Source: Membranipora membranacea
Lineage: Eukaryota > Bryozoa > Gymnolaemata > Cheilostomatida > Membraniporidae
Length of the DNA stretch: 64,000 nucleotides
Direction of reading: 5' to 3'
Assembly (NCBI GenBank): GCA_914767715.1
Contig: OU612071.1
Coordinates: 12,755,493-12,819,492, forward strand
Made by a program: the position numbers and the translations under genes. This document shows positions 48,207 to 59,430 of the stretch, one piece after another. Positions within the stretch are counted from its first letter, which is position 1; each line of letters starts with the position of its first letter. A model generated the notes under the pieces. It did no database searches and was not told the origin of the DNA. It worked only from the letters and a program-made list of their open reading frames with translations.

Positions 48207-48790
48207 CTATCTGAAACCATCTGTGAAGTTTGCTGATCACCGCCGAAGCAAAACCTGTTCTTGGCTGATTTAATTGTTATAATTTATTATGCAGTTATTA
48301 ATTTTGGTTGATCAGACAAACTTCAAGGTGGTATTGTATAGCCTAGAATAATCTTGTCAATAAGAGTTTGCAACTGCCACTGTAACTTTGAGAGATCCTA
48401 GATTAGAAATGAAATCTGTGCATTGCGGGTGTGGGTCTGACATCTAGGCAAGTATGGGGGAGAGAACGCACTAATAACTGTACTTGCAGCGATGTCAGGT
48501 CAAATATCCACTTTGTAGTGTTTGCCTGATTATCAAAATAACAAGGCTTCCTCCTAACATTCACACACTAATTTTCACTAGAATATTACTGCACAGACAT
48601 TCTGCCTGCAGAATAGTCCTGTGACATTAACAATAATCTTTGCAGCACAGCAATGGAGTCCATGCTCTCAATCAAACTCCCTGAATTCAAAGTAATAAGA
48701 TGCCATAGAGCATTATGAGCTTTCACTTTTTTCTCAATTTAGGCACTCAGTCTAGGTCAATTAATCCGGGCCATACGCTGCTGAGACAAA
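48207..48790 (+). repeat. Duplicated 3' flank of gene C
   Basis: Homologous to the 3' flank of gene A (11500-12097 in reverse), including the GGCACTCAGTCTAGGTCAAT block near 48745. No gene. Confidence 0.65.
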
Positions 48791-48984
48791 TGAATGCTTC
48801 AACAGTTTGCACATAGCCAAAGTGCTGCACATACCTTACTTTTTGAGTCCTTTGGGTCCCCCAAGGTTAACTTTTTGGAACTTACTTTAAACAGTGCAAA
48901 ATTCACCTTGACAACTTTGGCAAGAAATCTAAGGGTACCCCATAAACGTATAAATATAAACAATATACACACCATAAACATATA

Positions 48985-48985
48985 A

Positions 48986-49034
<49 letters not shown>

Positions 49035-49040
49035 TTATAA
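48985..49040. repeat. (ATA)n microsatellite
   Basis: About 15 ATA units. It produces poly-Tyr/poly-Leu reading frames on the minus strand that are not genes. Confidence 0.95.
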
Positions 49041-49276
49041 CATATAACCACAGGAGTATATATACGTTTAGGGGGTATCCAAAAAATAGAGATTGTTTGA
49101 CTGCCAATATCACAAGGGAAAACGTCACAAATCCAAAGCAAATTTGTCTGTTTCTTGCCTACTACGACGAAATATTAGAATAAGGCAAGTGCAACAGTTG
49201 TCTTCACAGAAATGACGCTCTAATAGTGTTTGAATAAGCTGCAAATTCGAGTTAAGGTAATGTCAAAGACCGGTAC

Positions 49277-50102
49277 GAATATCAACATATTATCTTATAC
49301 AGTTGGAAAGCTGCCGAGCTGCTGAAAATGAATACCTGAACAAAAACTTGATTCCATGACGTTGTGTCATTTTAGGTAGGAAACGAGGCAGAAAGCGCTG
49401 TTTTGGTCAAAGCAGTTGGAGGAGTCAAATTAATTGCGAGAAATTTCAAAACAGGTGGAATGTATACTTAGAGATTGCTTTCATCGTAAAATTTGATTTT
49501 CTTACTAGTCTAAATTGACTTTTTTCGTCACGCCATACAATGCATTTTTCTTGAGAAGCCGTGAAAATATGTGAAATTTCAATCATTAATTCAAAACAGA
49601 TCATAGGCTCCAATCACAATTAATTATGATTTTCTCTTATAGTACTTTTCAAATGTCATACTCATTGACTTTCAACAAATTAGCTTGCATATTGCAATGA
49701 CAGTAGACTCTCGAATACAGCTAATATTTTCGCCACCTTTGCGTAACGTCAAACATGCTGTCAAAATGACCATTATTGTGGCCAAAGAAAGTTTTTTTGA
49801 AAGTTCTCACATACGAAGCCGCTTTCATTAACCATGGTACACATAGGAAATGCCAACAGAATTTTTCACTGCATCTTCATTTTTCTTGAATTTAACGCAA
49901 AATAATGCCCAAAAACACCTCAAAAGTCCCAAAAAATAGCTGTTTTTAGGGCATTCTTTTGTGTAGGCCTATACGAAAACAGCGTTTTCTGCCTCGTTTC
50001 CTACCTAAAATGACACAACGTCATCGAATCAAGATTTTGTTCTAGTATTCATTTTCAGTAGCTCGGCAGCTTTTCAACGGTATATGATATGTTGATATTC
50101 AA
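49277..50102. mobile_element. Foldback element with long (about 130 bp) inverted arms
   Basis: Arm 49277-49412 is nearly the exact reverse complement of 49973-50102. Shared strings include GAAAATGAATAC, GACGTTGTGTCATTTTAGG and TAGGAAACGAGGCAGAAA. The roughly 560-bp interior has no long open frame. This is a non-autonomous DNA element or inverted duplication. Confidence 0.85.
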
Positions 50103-50313
50103 CCAGCTTACACTGTAACTCATTCTGCTATGTTTTTTATTTATTTCAAGATGAGGTTTGAATAGGCACAGAGGTATGTTTTATCTTAATATTTGATGCA
50201 TTGATTTTTACTCGAGGATGGTAGAATTTTCTAATCTTTATCAGTTTGGTTGCTGGTCGCCAAAAGTTTTCTCATTTTTATCAGACAGCATAATGTAACC
50301 AGGTTTTATTTAG

Positions 50314-50510
50314 CTATGGTGTTAAAGCACTTCCACCTAGGAATGCCCTGATTAGTGTCGCAGATTCTCAATCGGCTTCAAGATTTGGAAGATATGCAAG
50401 ATCAACCGAATGTTTGTACTTTCCTGGTTATCAAGCTGCTGTCAGATATCATCAGTGCTCTGCTCCAATGTTTGGTTGATATGTCATAATTGCTAGCTAA
50501 GTACTAGCCA
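50314..50510 (+). pseudogene. F-type-lectin exon remnant
   Basis: Homologous to the last exon of gene G: PRNALISVADSQSASRFG, then a Cys, YHQCSAPMFG, then TGA at 50477-50479 exactly where gene G has the conserved basic residue, then YVII. CGA to TGA is the likely change. The 3' end of the domain is cut by the TIR element beginning at 50524. No partner exons are recognised upstream. Confidence 0.75.
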
Positions 50511-50523
50511 ATCCGGCTTTTTA

Positions 50524-51207
50524 AAGGTGTGGCTACATGTCACGATTTTACATCGATTTGGGGTCACGAGTGGTTAATCGGTGGATCTGCACGAGTGATT
50601 ACTCGTGTTAAGTGGACATCCAACTTGTTGGTCTTTTGCCCGAGTGATCTAGACGATCCTCTATGCTGATTGGTTGTTGATTGCTTGCTTAAATAATTAC
50701 GCGGTTAAACACGTCATCTATCAAATCGTGACAGGCTATCAAAAATGGAGGAGTTGATAATATCTGTAGTTAAATCACATCCTCCTATTTATGATAAAAA
50801 AGACCATAACTACAAAGATAGGAGTGGTGCTGTAGTGAAAATATGGAAGGTAATAGCTGTATCACTTGGAAATGGAAGCTGTCCTGACATGACATCCATA
50901 GTATAGCATAGGAAAATCAATTTTACAGAAGAATGAAATTTTATTTGGTGAAGATTCTAAGTGACAAAGACCCGGATTTAATATGACATATCCGGTCATT
51001 TGTTAACACGCCCATTAAATATCATTGGTCAATCGATTGAACTGAGGGAGTTAATTGGTCAATCTAGGCACCTGATTTATTACCCCACTATAACTCACTA
51101 AACCATCGAGTACTAACTCATAGGCCTGTGTAGCAGTGTGAGATCGGCCTAGCATGTCTAGACATGCCATCGGCCTGTGATTACATCGTGACATGTAGCC
51201 ACACCTT
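50524..51207 (+). mobile_element. TIR DNA transposon derivative with MADF-like ORF
   Basis: Perfect inverted termini AAGGTGTGGCTACATGTCAC...GTGACATGTAGCCACACCTT are flanked by TA (50522-50523 and 51208-51209). Inside, 50745-50906 encodes 53 aa beginning MEELIISVVKSHPP, with IYDKKDHNYKDRSGAV and VKIWKVIAVSLG. This is the pattern of a MADF DNA-binding domain, known as the accessory protein of PIF/Harbinger transposons. No transposase is present, so the element is non-autonomous. Confidence 0.75.
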
Positions 51208-51209
51208 TA

Positions 51210-51984
51210 GTCTGGTCTAATCATTGAATCTATAAATTGAGCGATCAAATTATTTGACCATACAAATTATTTTGGTCAATAAAATCATTCCAAAAATCTT
51301 TCCATTCACTGCTTTTGTTGTTTTGCTGCTGTATCATCCCGACTCTCTTTGGGATACTGTTGCGAGACTTATTTACTATAAGTATAAGATTATTATCAAT
51401 TCATATGGATCATTATCATGGCATACACTCTAAATTTTATTGTGATTTTTACCCTATGACAGTGGCAAACAATTACGAAGGCCATGACATTTCCCTGTTA
51501 CAGGAATACATTTGAGTGGAATGCTCGTTTTAGAATAAGGGTGTTGTGGCGTGATTGTTCATTGGATGTTACCTCACAGGCCTGCACACATTGTATGATA
51601 TAAATTAGGCTAACAGAGCGGAACAATATTCAAAAAATGGTTGTGATATGAATTTATGCAGTAATGATTCTCGTTCTCGTGACAGAATCTATGTATTAGA
51701 GAATCAACAGGAGAAAGATTGACAAAGCTTCAAATCGCAATGATACTCATTACTATTACTAAGTAATACAAGATTATTCAAAGATAAGCTAGAGGCAGTG
51801 AATAAACAGACTGCCCGTACTGCTTCACAAATAGTTTCGCCAATCAACAAGGTTTCGATGGAGCCAGTGCATAGATGAAACCAGTACAACTGGTAGATGA
51901 AACCATGCAGTTACAGAACTCAGAAAATATGCTTGCCCGGACTATCAATGATTCAATGTCCTACTTAAGACACATAATATTATG
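51210..51984. other. Upstream of gene D, nothing recognised
   Basis: AT-rich, with no domain-bearing frame. Confidence 0.4.
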
Positions 51985-52096
51985 TCAGACACTAAATACA
52001 GATAAAAAACACATTGTCATTCTCACGCCAAACATTTGATGATATGTAGAACTTTGTGGTACTTGCAGCGTTCAGGCTGGCAGGAGAAGTTTTGAG
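51985..52096 (+). promoter_or_regulatory. Gene D promoter / 5'UTR block
   Basis: GTCAGACACTAAATACAGATAA, TCATTCTCACGCCAAA, then GCGTTCAGG, ending TTTTGAG before donor GTGAGT. It is more diverged than the blocks of A, B and C. Confidence 0.55.
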
Positions 52097-52566
52097 GTGA
52101 GTGCGGTAATGTAAGCCTTGGCATCCTGACTACTTTTGTGTTTCATATAATGCTTCGTAACTATAAGCAGAGTTCAGGATCCTAAAGGTTTGCTGACATT
52201 TTTTTTACCTTAGTGGCCACATACTTTCCGCAACTAGTGCCGTTCAATTGAGTATCATCTTAATTGTTTTTGCCTCTGAAGAAGTCTTACCTACAATAAT
52301 TCTTACTGTGTGAGTGAGTATGTGACCACTTTGTAGCGCATACTGAGAAAAGAAAGGTGAAGTGCTCCTTGGAGACATTTACATAGGAAATTCCCTCGGG
52401 GCTGCCACTTTGCAGGAATGGCACCACAGAGTTGACCACAAAAATGGACCAAGACGTAGGTCTTGGCATATTGCGGCACAAAATGCTGAGTGCACTGATC
52501 AAAACGACTTTGCCGGATACAACCGAAATAGCCTACTCGAATTTCAATCCTGGTCTCATTTTGTTT

Positions 52567-53065
52567 TAGATTGTTATTTAGTAGTGACGCATGCAAAGTC
52601 ATGCCTCTTCGGTATACAGTATTAATGTTTCTTAGATTTGTAGCATCCATTGCTGGACGTCACACAGACTCTATTGATGTGCGAATGACTCCCATGGAGG
52701 GAGGTTTATCTGAAGAGGTGGCCAAGCTGAAGCAAGCAGTCTCAGTTATCATTGACGAACTGGCAGAGAACAAGAGAGCCATTAAAGATCTCCAGGAGGC
52801 AGTAAGTAAATACCACCAGTAACAATAGTTTCAATATAGTGTGTGGCACTATGCAGTATTGGACAACTGCTGATCTTGCTCACTTGAAAAACATCAGATG
52901 GTCCTGGGTAAAGTAGCAGAGTTTCAGATGTGGGACAGAGCTTTATCAGACCAGGAGGTTCAAGCTTTAGGCTGTGATGAGAAAGGAAGCCCGGTTACCT
53001 TCGATGACTTTGATACAGTCAGACTTGGAAAGTTTCATCAGGGAGGAAACTTCCAATGTACTTAA
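52567..53065 (+). pseudogene. Gene D: pentraxin copy lacking exons 2-6
   Basis: Exon 1 (to 52802, ATG 52600) is open: a short hydrophobic start (MPLRYTVLMFLRFVAS), then SEEVAKLKQAVSVIIDELAE, ending at donor GTAAGT. About 75 bp later, within what was intron 1, the sequence switches at 52878 to the middle of exon 7 (ACTTGAAAAACATCAGATGG) and runs to a stop at 53063-53065 with QMWDRALSDQEVQALGC intact. Exons for the collagen stalk and most of the pentraxin domain are deleted. The exon 7 acceptor is gone. The 3' flank resembles C. No functional pentraxin is possible; a secreted coiled-coil peptide by read-through is conceivable. Confidence 0.85.
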
Positions 53066-53789
53066 AGTGCTCAACATTTGATGAGATTTGGATTCACATT
53101 TTTATAGAGCAATTCTTTGGTTCAAACCAGTAAACTATTTGAAGCCATCTGTGAAGTTCCTTGAATGTAGAAGCAAAAGCTGTTCTCAGCTGATTGAGTT
53201 GTTATGTGAATTACTTGATTTTGGTTGGTCAAACAAACATCAAGTTCATCATAATCGGACAGTAGAGGCTGCAATATTTGTGTTTTAGTTTGCAAGTCTG
53301 ACAACTTGGTAAGCATGGCCTGTGCTAGGAGATCATATTATTATTATTAATCATAATGTTGTCCGGATTGACAGCGGCTTGCAGTGTTTCATAGGGACAA
53401 CTATTTTTCCTCTTTATTAGCCCCACTCATCAACTACTGTTTGCTGAAACCTGTGACGCTTTCCAGCTAGTAAGTTTGAGGCTGCAGTGGCTGGCGACAG
53501 CATCCATATGCATGAAATTGTATCATACAGTATCGTACAACGTACTTATATGACTGTAACAGCAGCGAAAACTGGTTAACAATTCGCTATGTGGTGTTTG
53601 CCTGATTCTCAAAAGAACAATTTGTCCTCAATACATTAAATTTATTATCACTTGAATGCCATGCAAGATTTTTTTCCCATATAATATCATGGTTGAGGGG
53701 AACATATCTGACCCTGAGCAAGCGCATGGCTATTCATGTGTGGTTGCCGCACCAGCTCGTATCTCATCATTTACTTGTCCACAAGTTCA
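53066..53789. other. 3' flank of gene D
   Basis: Resembles the 3' flanks of B and C for about 550 bp (including TGTGGTGTTTGCCTGATT near 53590). No gene. Confidence 0.5.
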
Positions 53790-53794
53790 GAATC

Positions 53795-54060
53795 TGCTAG
53801 ATTGAATTGGTTTTACGTGTGTATATTGGAGCTAGATAATCACGACAGAAGATACTAACTACTAAAATACCGATTGGTATTAGGCAGATCTATAAAAAGG
53901 AGTTATATGATTGACAAAAAGTATTGACGTATCCCTCCACCAGTGTAAGATAACAGTAATTGCTGTCGTGACAAAATATATAAAAGGCTGGCGACAGGCC
54001 GCCTAGAAGTCTGAGTTATTTTAAATTCAGGTCAGCTATATTTAGCCATGTATTTCAACA
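53795..54060 (-). repeat. Copia 3' LTR
   Basis: TGCTAGATTGAATTGG ... ATTTCAACA on the plus strand. Pair of 57199-57468. Confidence 0.9.
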
Positions 54061-57000
54061 CTCCCACTTAGCTGCGTGTATTTAAAAAACTTATATATAA
54101 ACACAGACCTCAAACCATATCGCTCTGCCAGAGCACACACCAACAAACTCATGGACGACCAGCATGGTGCGCAGAGTCTCAAACTTTGCACGTGCCAGGG
54201 TTTTTTTTCAGGATGTCTGCCAACATCACTTCTGTGGGACAGTATTTTGTAGCCACAGCTTTTGCATTTATCGCCTCGCGCACATAATGAAACTTTATTT
54301 CCATATTTCGATCTCTCTGTTAGCATACACTTCACTTGATTGAGCTTGGATTCTGTTTTACTGGCAATAACCATATCATCTACATAAACAGCAATGAAAG
54401 TAAGATCATCAGATTTACCCTGTACATATTTACACTGGTCAGCATGTGATTGACAGAAGTCATTCTGCTTCAGGAATTCATCCAATAAGGCATTACATAA
54501 TCTAGGTGCATGGTTAAAACCGTATAGGCTTTTATTCAGCTTAAACACTAAATTTTCTGACCCCGGTTTGATAATTCCCTCAGGCTGCACCATGTATATC
54601 TCTTCATCAAATTCACCATTCAGAAGTGCTGTCACTACGTCCATCTGGTTGAACAGCATGTTTTCTGACACAGCCTATGAAAATATCGCACGTAAGGCAG
54701 GATATTTCACTACAGGCGCATATGCCTTGCCATAATCAATGCGCTGTTTTCGTTGGAATCCTCTTGCCACAACTCTAGCCTTGTATCGCTCAATATTCCC
54801 TTGACTGCCATACTTAGCTTTGAGCACCCATTTACAGGGGATGGCTTGCCTATCAGGTGTAGTTCTACTAGTCTCCATGTTTCATTTTCAATCAATGAAT
54901 CATATTCCACCTTTGTAGCATCCTCCCATTGCTTAGCATCAGAACATTTCATGGCTTGTGAATAACTTGCAGGCTCTACTAAACTACAAGCGAGCAAGGC
55001 CATATGCTCTACTCCTACATTGGTATACTCTTCGATGCCAAACCTGACTGGAGTTTGAAGCACATGAGAGCCACCCTGTTCACTAACTGGTGGGTCGTTG
55101 CGACTCCCACTGTCATCTATAACATCAGGTTCTTTATCAGGGACAGGAACCGTCACCTAATTGTCGCATGACTCAGCACTATCTTTAGTTGATACACATG
55201 GTAAGCCAAACACAGATTCATCAAAGATGACATCTCGCCATGTAACTATTGAGTCTGAGTATGGATCGTACAGCCTGTAACCCTTACATCTCCCACTATA
55301 CCCTACAAAAACCATCCGCTCAGCTTTATCATCGAGCTTTTTACGGCGCTGAGACGGCACATGACTATATGCAGCAGCGCCAAACACTCTAATATGACTC
55401 ACATTAGGCTTGCGCTTGTGATATAGCTTATATGGAGTTGTCCCCACTTTAGATTTGGTGGGCAGTCTATTCCTGACATGAGCAGCTGTGGCTACAGCTT
55501 CAGTCCAAAAGCACTTAGGCATACCTGACTGCAGCACCATGGCGCTCGCTGAATTGACTAAGGTACGATTGTACCGCTTTGCAACACCATTTTGCTCAGG
55601 TGTGTATGGCACAGTAAGCTGGTGATGTATGCCCGGATCAGAAAGATACCGTTCAAGATCTGTCCCTACATACTCCCCACCATTATCACTACGTAGTTAA
55701 CCAACATTGAGCCCTGCCTGATTACAGACCAGAGCCTCGAACTCCCTGAATTTAGTGAATACCTCAGACTTCTCGTGGATAAAATAGACATGAGCAAATC
55801 TAGAATAATTATCAATAAATGTCACAAAATAAAAACTGCCGCCTACAGACTTATTTTGCATCGGACCAAAAACATCACTATGGATCAACTCTAGTGGTCT
55901 CGTCGTTTGACTACGACTCTTTGATTCAGTAGAAAAAGGTTGTCTAGCCATTTTGCCCTTGACACAGGGCTCACACACACTATCGAGAGGAACTTTAGAA
56001 AAATCTGCATCCTCAACTAAGTTTTGTACAGCTTTGATCACTTGCACACTAGCATGCCCTAATCGTTTATGCCACAAGTCGCATGCAACCGAAACCTTGT
56101 GGTCATTATCATCATATGTATCAAAGATAAACAGTTTATCAGTCAGAGTTCTTGTGGCCCTTAATTGGCCTTGCTTGCTTTTGAGCCAACAACGTGAATG
56201 TCCAAACTGAACAATAACACCTTTTGACGCTGACTGAGAATAGATTTACCATCATGGCCGGTACGTGCAGTACGCCATGAATGGTGGTTCTATTGGATTT
56301 GTTATGACTCACCGCTGTGATGACACCAACATTACCAACACCAACAACTTCCACTATATGTCCATCACCTAGGCAGACATTCCGTGGTTTCTCGAACTTT
56401 GTATATACCGTAAATATGTTACGATTGTGAGTCATATGACTGGTGGCCCCCGGGTCAATCAGCCACTTTTTCTCCTTGGTGTTGTCATTAGCGGTAGACA
56501 TGACAAACCCGTAATTGTTGATGCCAGATTCTTCTGTAGCATTATTAGCGATATGCCTCTGGCCAGAGTGCTGGGACTTGAGCTTGGGACAGTCTGTTCT
56601 CATATGATGAGGACTGTTGCATTCATAGCAGTTGCGGGACTTGTTCTGGATGAACTTTTTATGCCCAGCTTGGTAGGCTGTATCCAATTTGCGCCTACCT
56701 CCGACACCTCTCTGCTGCTCCTCACTTATGACAGCCTGTTGGACATATTGGAGAGTTAATGTGTCCATATGTGCTTCCATAGCAGTAACCATTGTTGCAT
56801 AGCTATCAGGTTTATTCACCAGAGTATTTCCCTCAAAATGGCCCTGCAGGGTATCCCATGCCTCCTTTGGCGTGTTGCAGGATGTGATTAGATACGTCAG
56901 ATTGTCACTGACAGCTAAGACTATAAATAATGACATAGCCCGATTTAGCTTCTTTGCATACTGAGCCTTAACAGGGGGCTCTGCAGAACTTTCAGGTGCT

Positions 57001-57128
57001 TGTTCTGAGCCATCCACTATTCCCCATAGCTCCTTCGCGGTAAACCAATGTTTGAGCTTAAACTTCCAGGTGCTGTAGTACTTGCTGCTAAGCTTGTCCA
57101 CAGATACCTTATCCTCACCACTAGCCAT
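54042..57128 (-). pseudogene. Copia gag-pol, disrupted
   Basis: Gag starts at 57128 with a CX2CX4HX4C zinc knuckle (CYECNSPHHMRTDC) near 56620. The protease motif is DPGATSH, where DSGA is usual. The frame breaks near 56210. The integrase zinc finger (WHKRLGH, CEPCVKG) and first Asp (HSDVFGP) are followed by an in-frame TAA at 55699-55697, then SDNGGEY and PEQNGVAKRYNRT, where the catalytic Glu position is Lys. Stops also lie at about 55159 and 54673. The RT keeps YVDDM (54386-54375) but soon jumps to the very end of RNase H (a KYCPTEVMLADIL-type frame, near 54240), so the RT C-terminus and most of RNase H are deleted. It cannot be autonomous. Confidence 0.88.
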
Positions 57129-57198
57129 AACTGGATTCAGGTATTTTTGTTGAGAATGTTATTTGCGAAGTATTGAAAGCTGACTGGGCCCATAACCC

Positions 57199-57468
57199 TG
57201 TTAGATTGAATTGGTTTTACGTGTGTATATTGGAGTTAGATAATCACGACTGAAGATATTAACAAAGATACCGATTGGTATTAGCCAGATGTATGAAAAG
57301 GAATTATATGAATGACAAAAAGTATCGACATATTCCTCCACCAGACACCAGTGTAAGATAACAGTAACTTTTATTGAGACATAAAATATAAAAGGCTGGC
57401 GACAGGACGCCTAGAAGTCCGAGTTATTTTAAATTCAGGTCAGCTATATTTAGCCATGTATTTCAGCA
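57199..57468 (-). repeat. Copia 5' LTR
   Basis: TGTTAGATTGAATTGG ... ATTTCAGCA on the plus strand. It carries a CACCAG duplication absent from the other LTR. Confidence 0.9.
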
Positions 57469-57479
57469 GAATCTAATAT

Positions 57480-58860
57480 AGCTGAACCTTGTTAACTTTT
57501 GTCAAGCAGCTTGCCTGAGTTTTTGAAGCCTGTTACTAGGATTTCAATCAATGCATAATGTAAAAGCTGCCAGATGTCGATGGTCAATGGCCAGATATCA
57601 ATGGTCCATAAATTCAACCTCAGATTGGACCTGTATCGTGCGTAAAACCGCTAGATTTATGGGAGGGGACAATCAATCCTCTCACAAGAAGGCAAAATAT
57701 CGTAATATTCTAGTCATATGTGATGCTAGCTTGTCACACTTATAATCTGAGGCTGCAATAGTCGAACCAAATCATAACTAGTTAGTACAGCCTTCAGCCC
57801 AGCATCAATATCAGCAAGTCAGGATGTCTTAATTAAATAAAATCTAAACAGTAACACCATATCATTTAGATTGAGGGTGTCATTAATCACATGAATAGCC
57901 AACTGGATTGACTAAATTAATGACTATGCCTACCTCTCTGTTGTTTTAAGTGAGACAATGTTGTTGCTTAGTAATTGAGTTGATTAAAAAAATGTCATCT
58001 TTGATCAGGCATGAAGCATATCTGCTCTGGTTTGTAGTTAGATCCGAAGCCCGATATCTGAAATTCAACTCCAAGTCCAACCTCAAGAAGTCATTCCACC
58101 CCTTATTCTGCCTGTAGGATTGACTTTTGAAATTTACTATATCTGCAGCACAGCAAAGGTGGCGCTGCCCTCCTGGAGGATTTTATTTTTGGGACTGCTA
58201 AATTGGCTTATTGAAGAGGGAATGGACCTACGGGTTAACACAAAGCAATTATAATTAAATGTAAACAATCGGTTGGCTGAATGAAAGGGCATACTCTTTT
58301 TGAAGTATCATAACAGAAGAACATGAAAGTGACCCACATTTCGGATTGCTAAGCTAATCCTATTGTCTTATCAATCTATTGCAGTGAATGTAATTCCATA
58401 AAGAAAGGCAACTCCTAGAGTACAAGGTAATTAGATACCAAAACCAGGGTTCCATATTCCACACATTTCATGTATTATCTGACCAACACACCAAAAATGA
58501 TTTGGATATTGTTACTGTTCTCAGAAGGAGGTTATAAAGCTAGAGCATTAATTTATGCCCTATCTTATATATTTTGAGTGGAAAACAAATTGAATTTACT
58601 CAAATAGCATGCTGAGATAGTTTTTCCTATGTCAACTGAACTAAAGATTTTGAGCAGACAATATGAATTCATTTGTGCCAATGTTTACACATACAGTGTG
58701 CTTTGAGGTAGCTTTATCACTGAGGCCCAATTTTTGTTGGTTGAACTTCCTTAACATAATTAAATTATTATTAATTGATCTTTGTGTGAACAAAAGGAGA
58801 GTCATAAGAAGTTAATTTATGCTAGCAGCGTTTATTGAAAGGCTTTAATCATCGTACATC
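57480..58860. other. Intergenic, nothing recognised
   Basis: No domain-bearing frames or repeats shared with the rest of the window. Confidence 0.4.
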
Positions 58861-59117
58861 TTTGTGTTCTGTTGGATGTTTTGATCTCTGCTTGAGAATT
58901 GAAATCAGAGGTCTAATACCATCTCAGATCATCTGGGTATAGTGATATAAATTTTTGGAGGATAAACTCAATACACAAAATTTATTAATATTTATGTCAT
59001 CCAAGTAATGAATATAAAAAACAGACTGGTAGTACCATGTGAAGGGCTGGCTGTCTGTCATAACAGGGGGGTAAAGTTCATGGAGAACTAATCTGATAAC
59101 AATAAAGAGCCGCAACA

Positions 59118-59228
59118 GTCGAGGTAAGTTCAATCCATTTTGCCAACATACTCTACTGACAAGCCTTTCGGCCATAGGCATGTCAGCAAAGGGGCAACTC
59201 ATATGCTGGCGAGATGGATTGAACTCAC
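59118..59228. repeat. Long palindrome, copy B
   Basis: Outer arms GAGGTAAGTTCAATCCAT / ATGGATTGAACTCACCTC surround an inner stem CTGACAAGCC.../...GCATGTCAG with a CTTTCGGCC centre: nested hairpins. Confidence 0.8.
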
Positions 59229-59430
59229 CTCGCCTGCTGCAGCCCTATATTTTTATCAGATAAGTCCTCCGTAAACTTTAACCCTCTGTTATGACAGATA
59301 GCCAGCCTTTCCCATGATTACAGACACTATGGTAACGGCGATCTGTATTGTCGACAGGTCTTGGTCTCAGGCGTGTCAGCATCTGATGCTGGCAAACTTG
59401 ATCCAAGGTCATATTTGTGTCATATTTCCG

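Larger units (their letters stand above)
53790..57473 (-). mobile_element. Ty1/copia LTR retrotransposon, complete ends, defective
   Basis: Two LTRs, 53795-54060 (266 bp) and 57199-57468 (270 bp), each begin TG and end CA, and are flanked by the 5-bp target duplication GAATC (53790-53794, 57469-57473). The element reads on the minus strand. Next to the 5' LTR, the primer site GGGTTATGGGCCCAG is the complement of the initiator-Met tRNA anticodon stem-loop, the half-tRNA priming known for copia. The polypurine tract AAGTGGGAG abuts the 3' LTR. The LTRs differ by several substitutions and small indels, so the insertion is not brand new. Confidence 0.92.

Noticed and set aside
48799-49141. Two long minus-strand frames rich in Tyr/Leu
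   Set aside because: Translation of the (ATA)n microsatellite and AT-rich flank; no domain.
56427-56759. 110-aa plus-strand frame
   Set aside because: Antisense shadow of copia gag/protease.
57183-57200. Initiator tRNA gene fragment (CTGGGCCCATAACCC)
   Set aside because: Only the anticodon stem-loop length matches and it abuts an LTR; it is the retrotransposon primer site.
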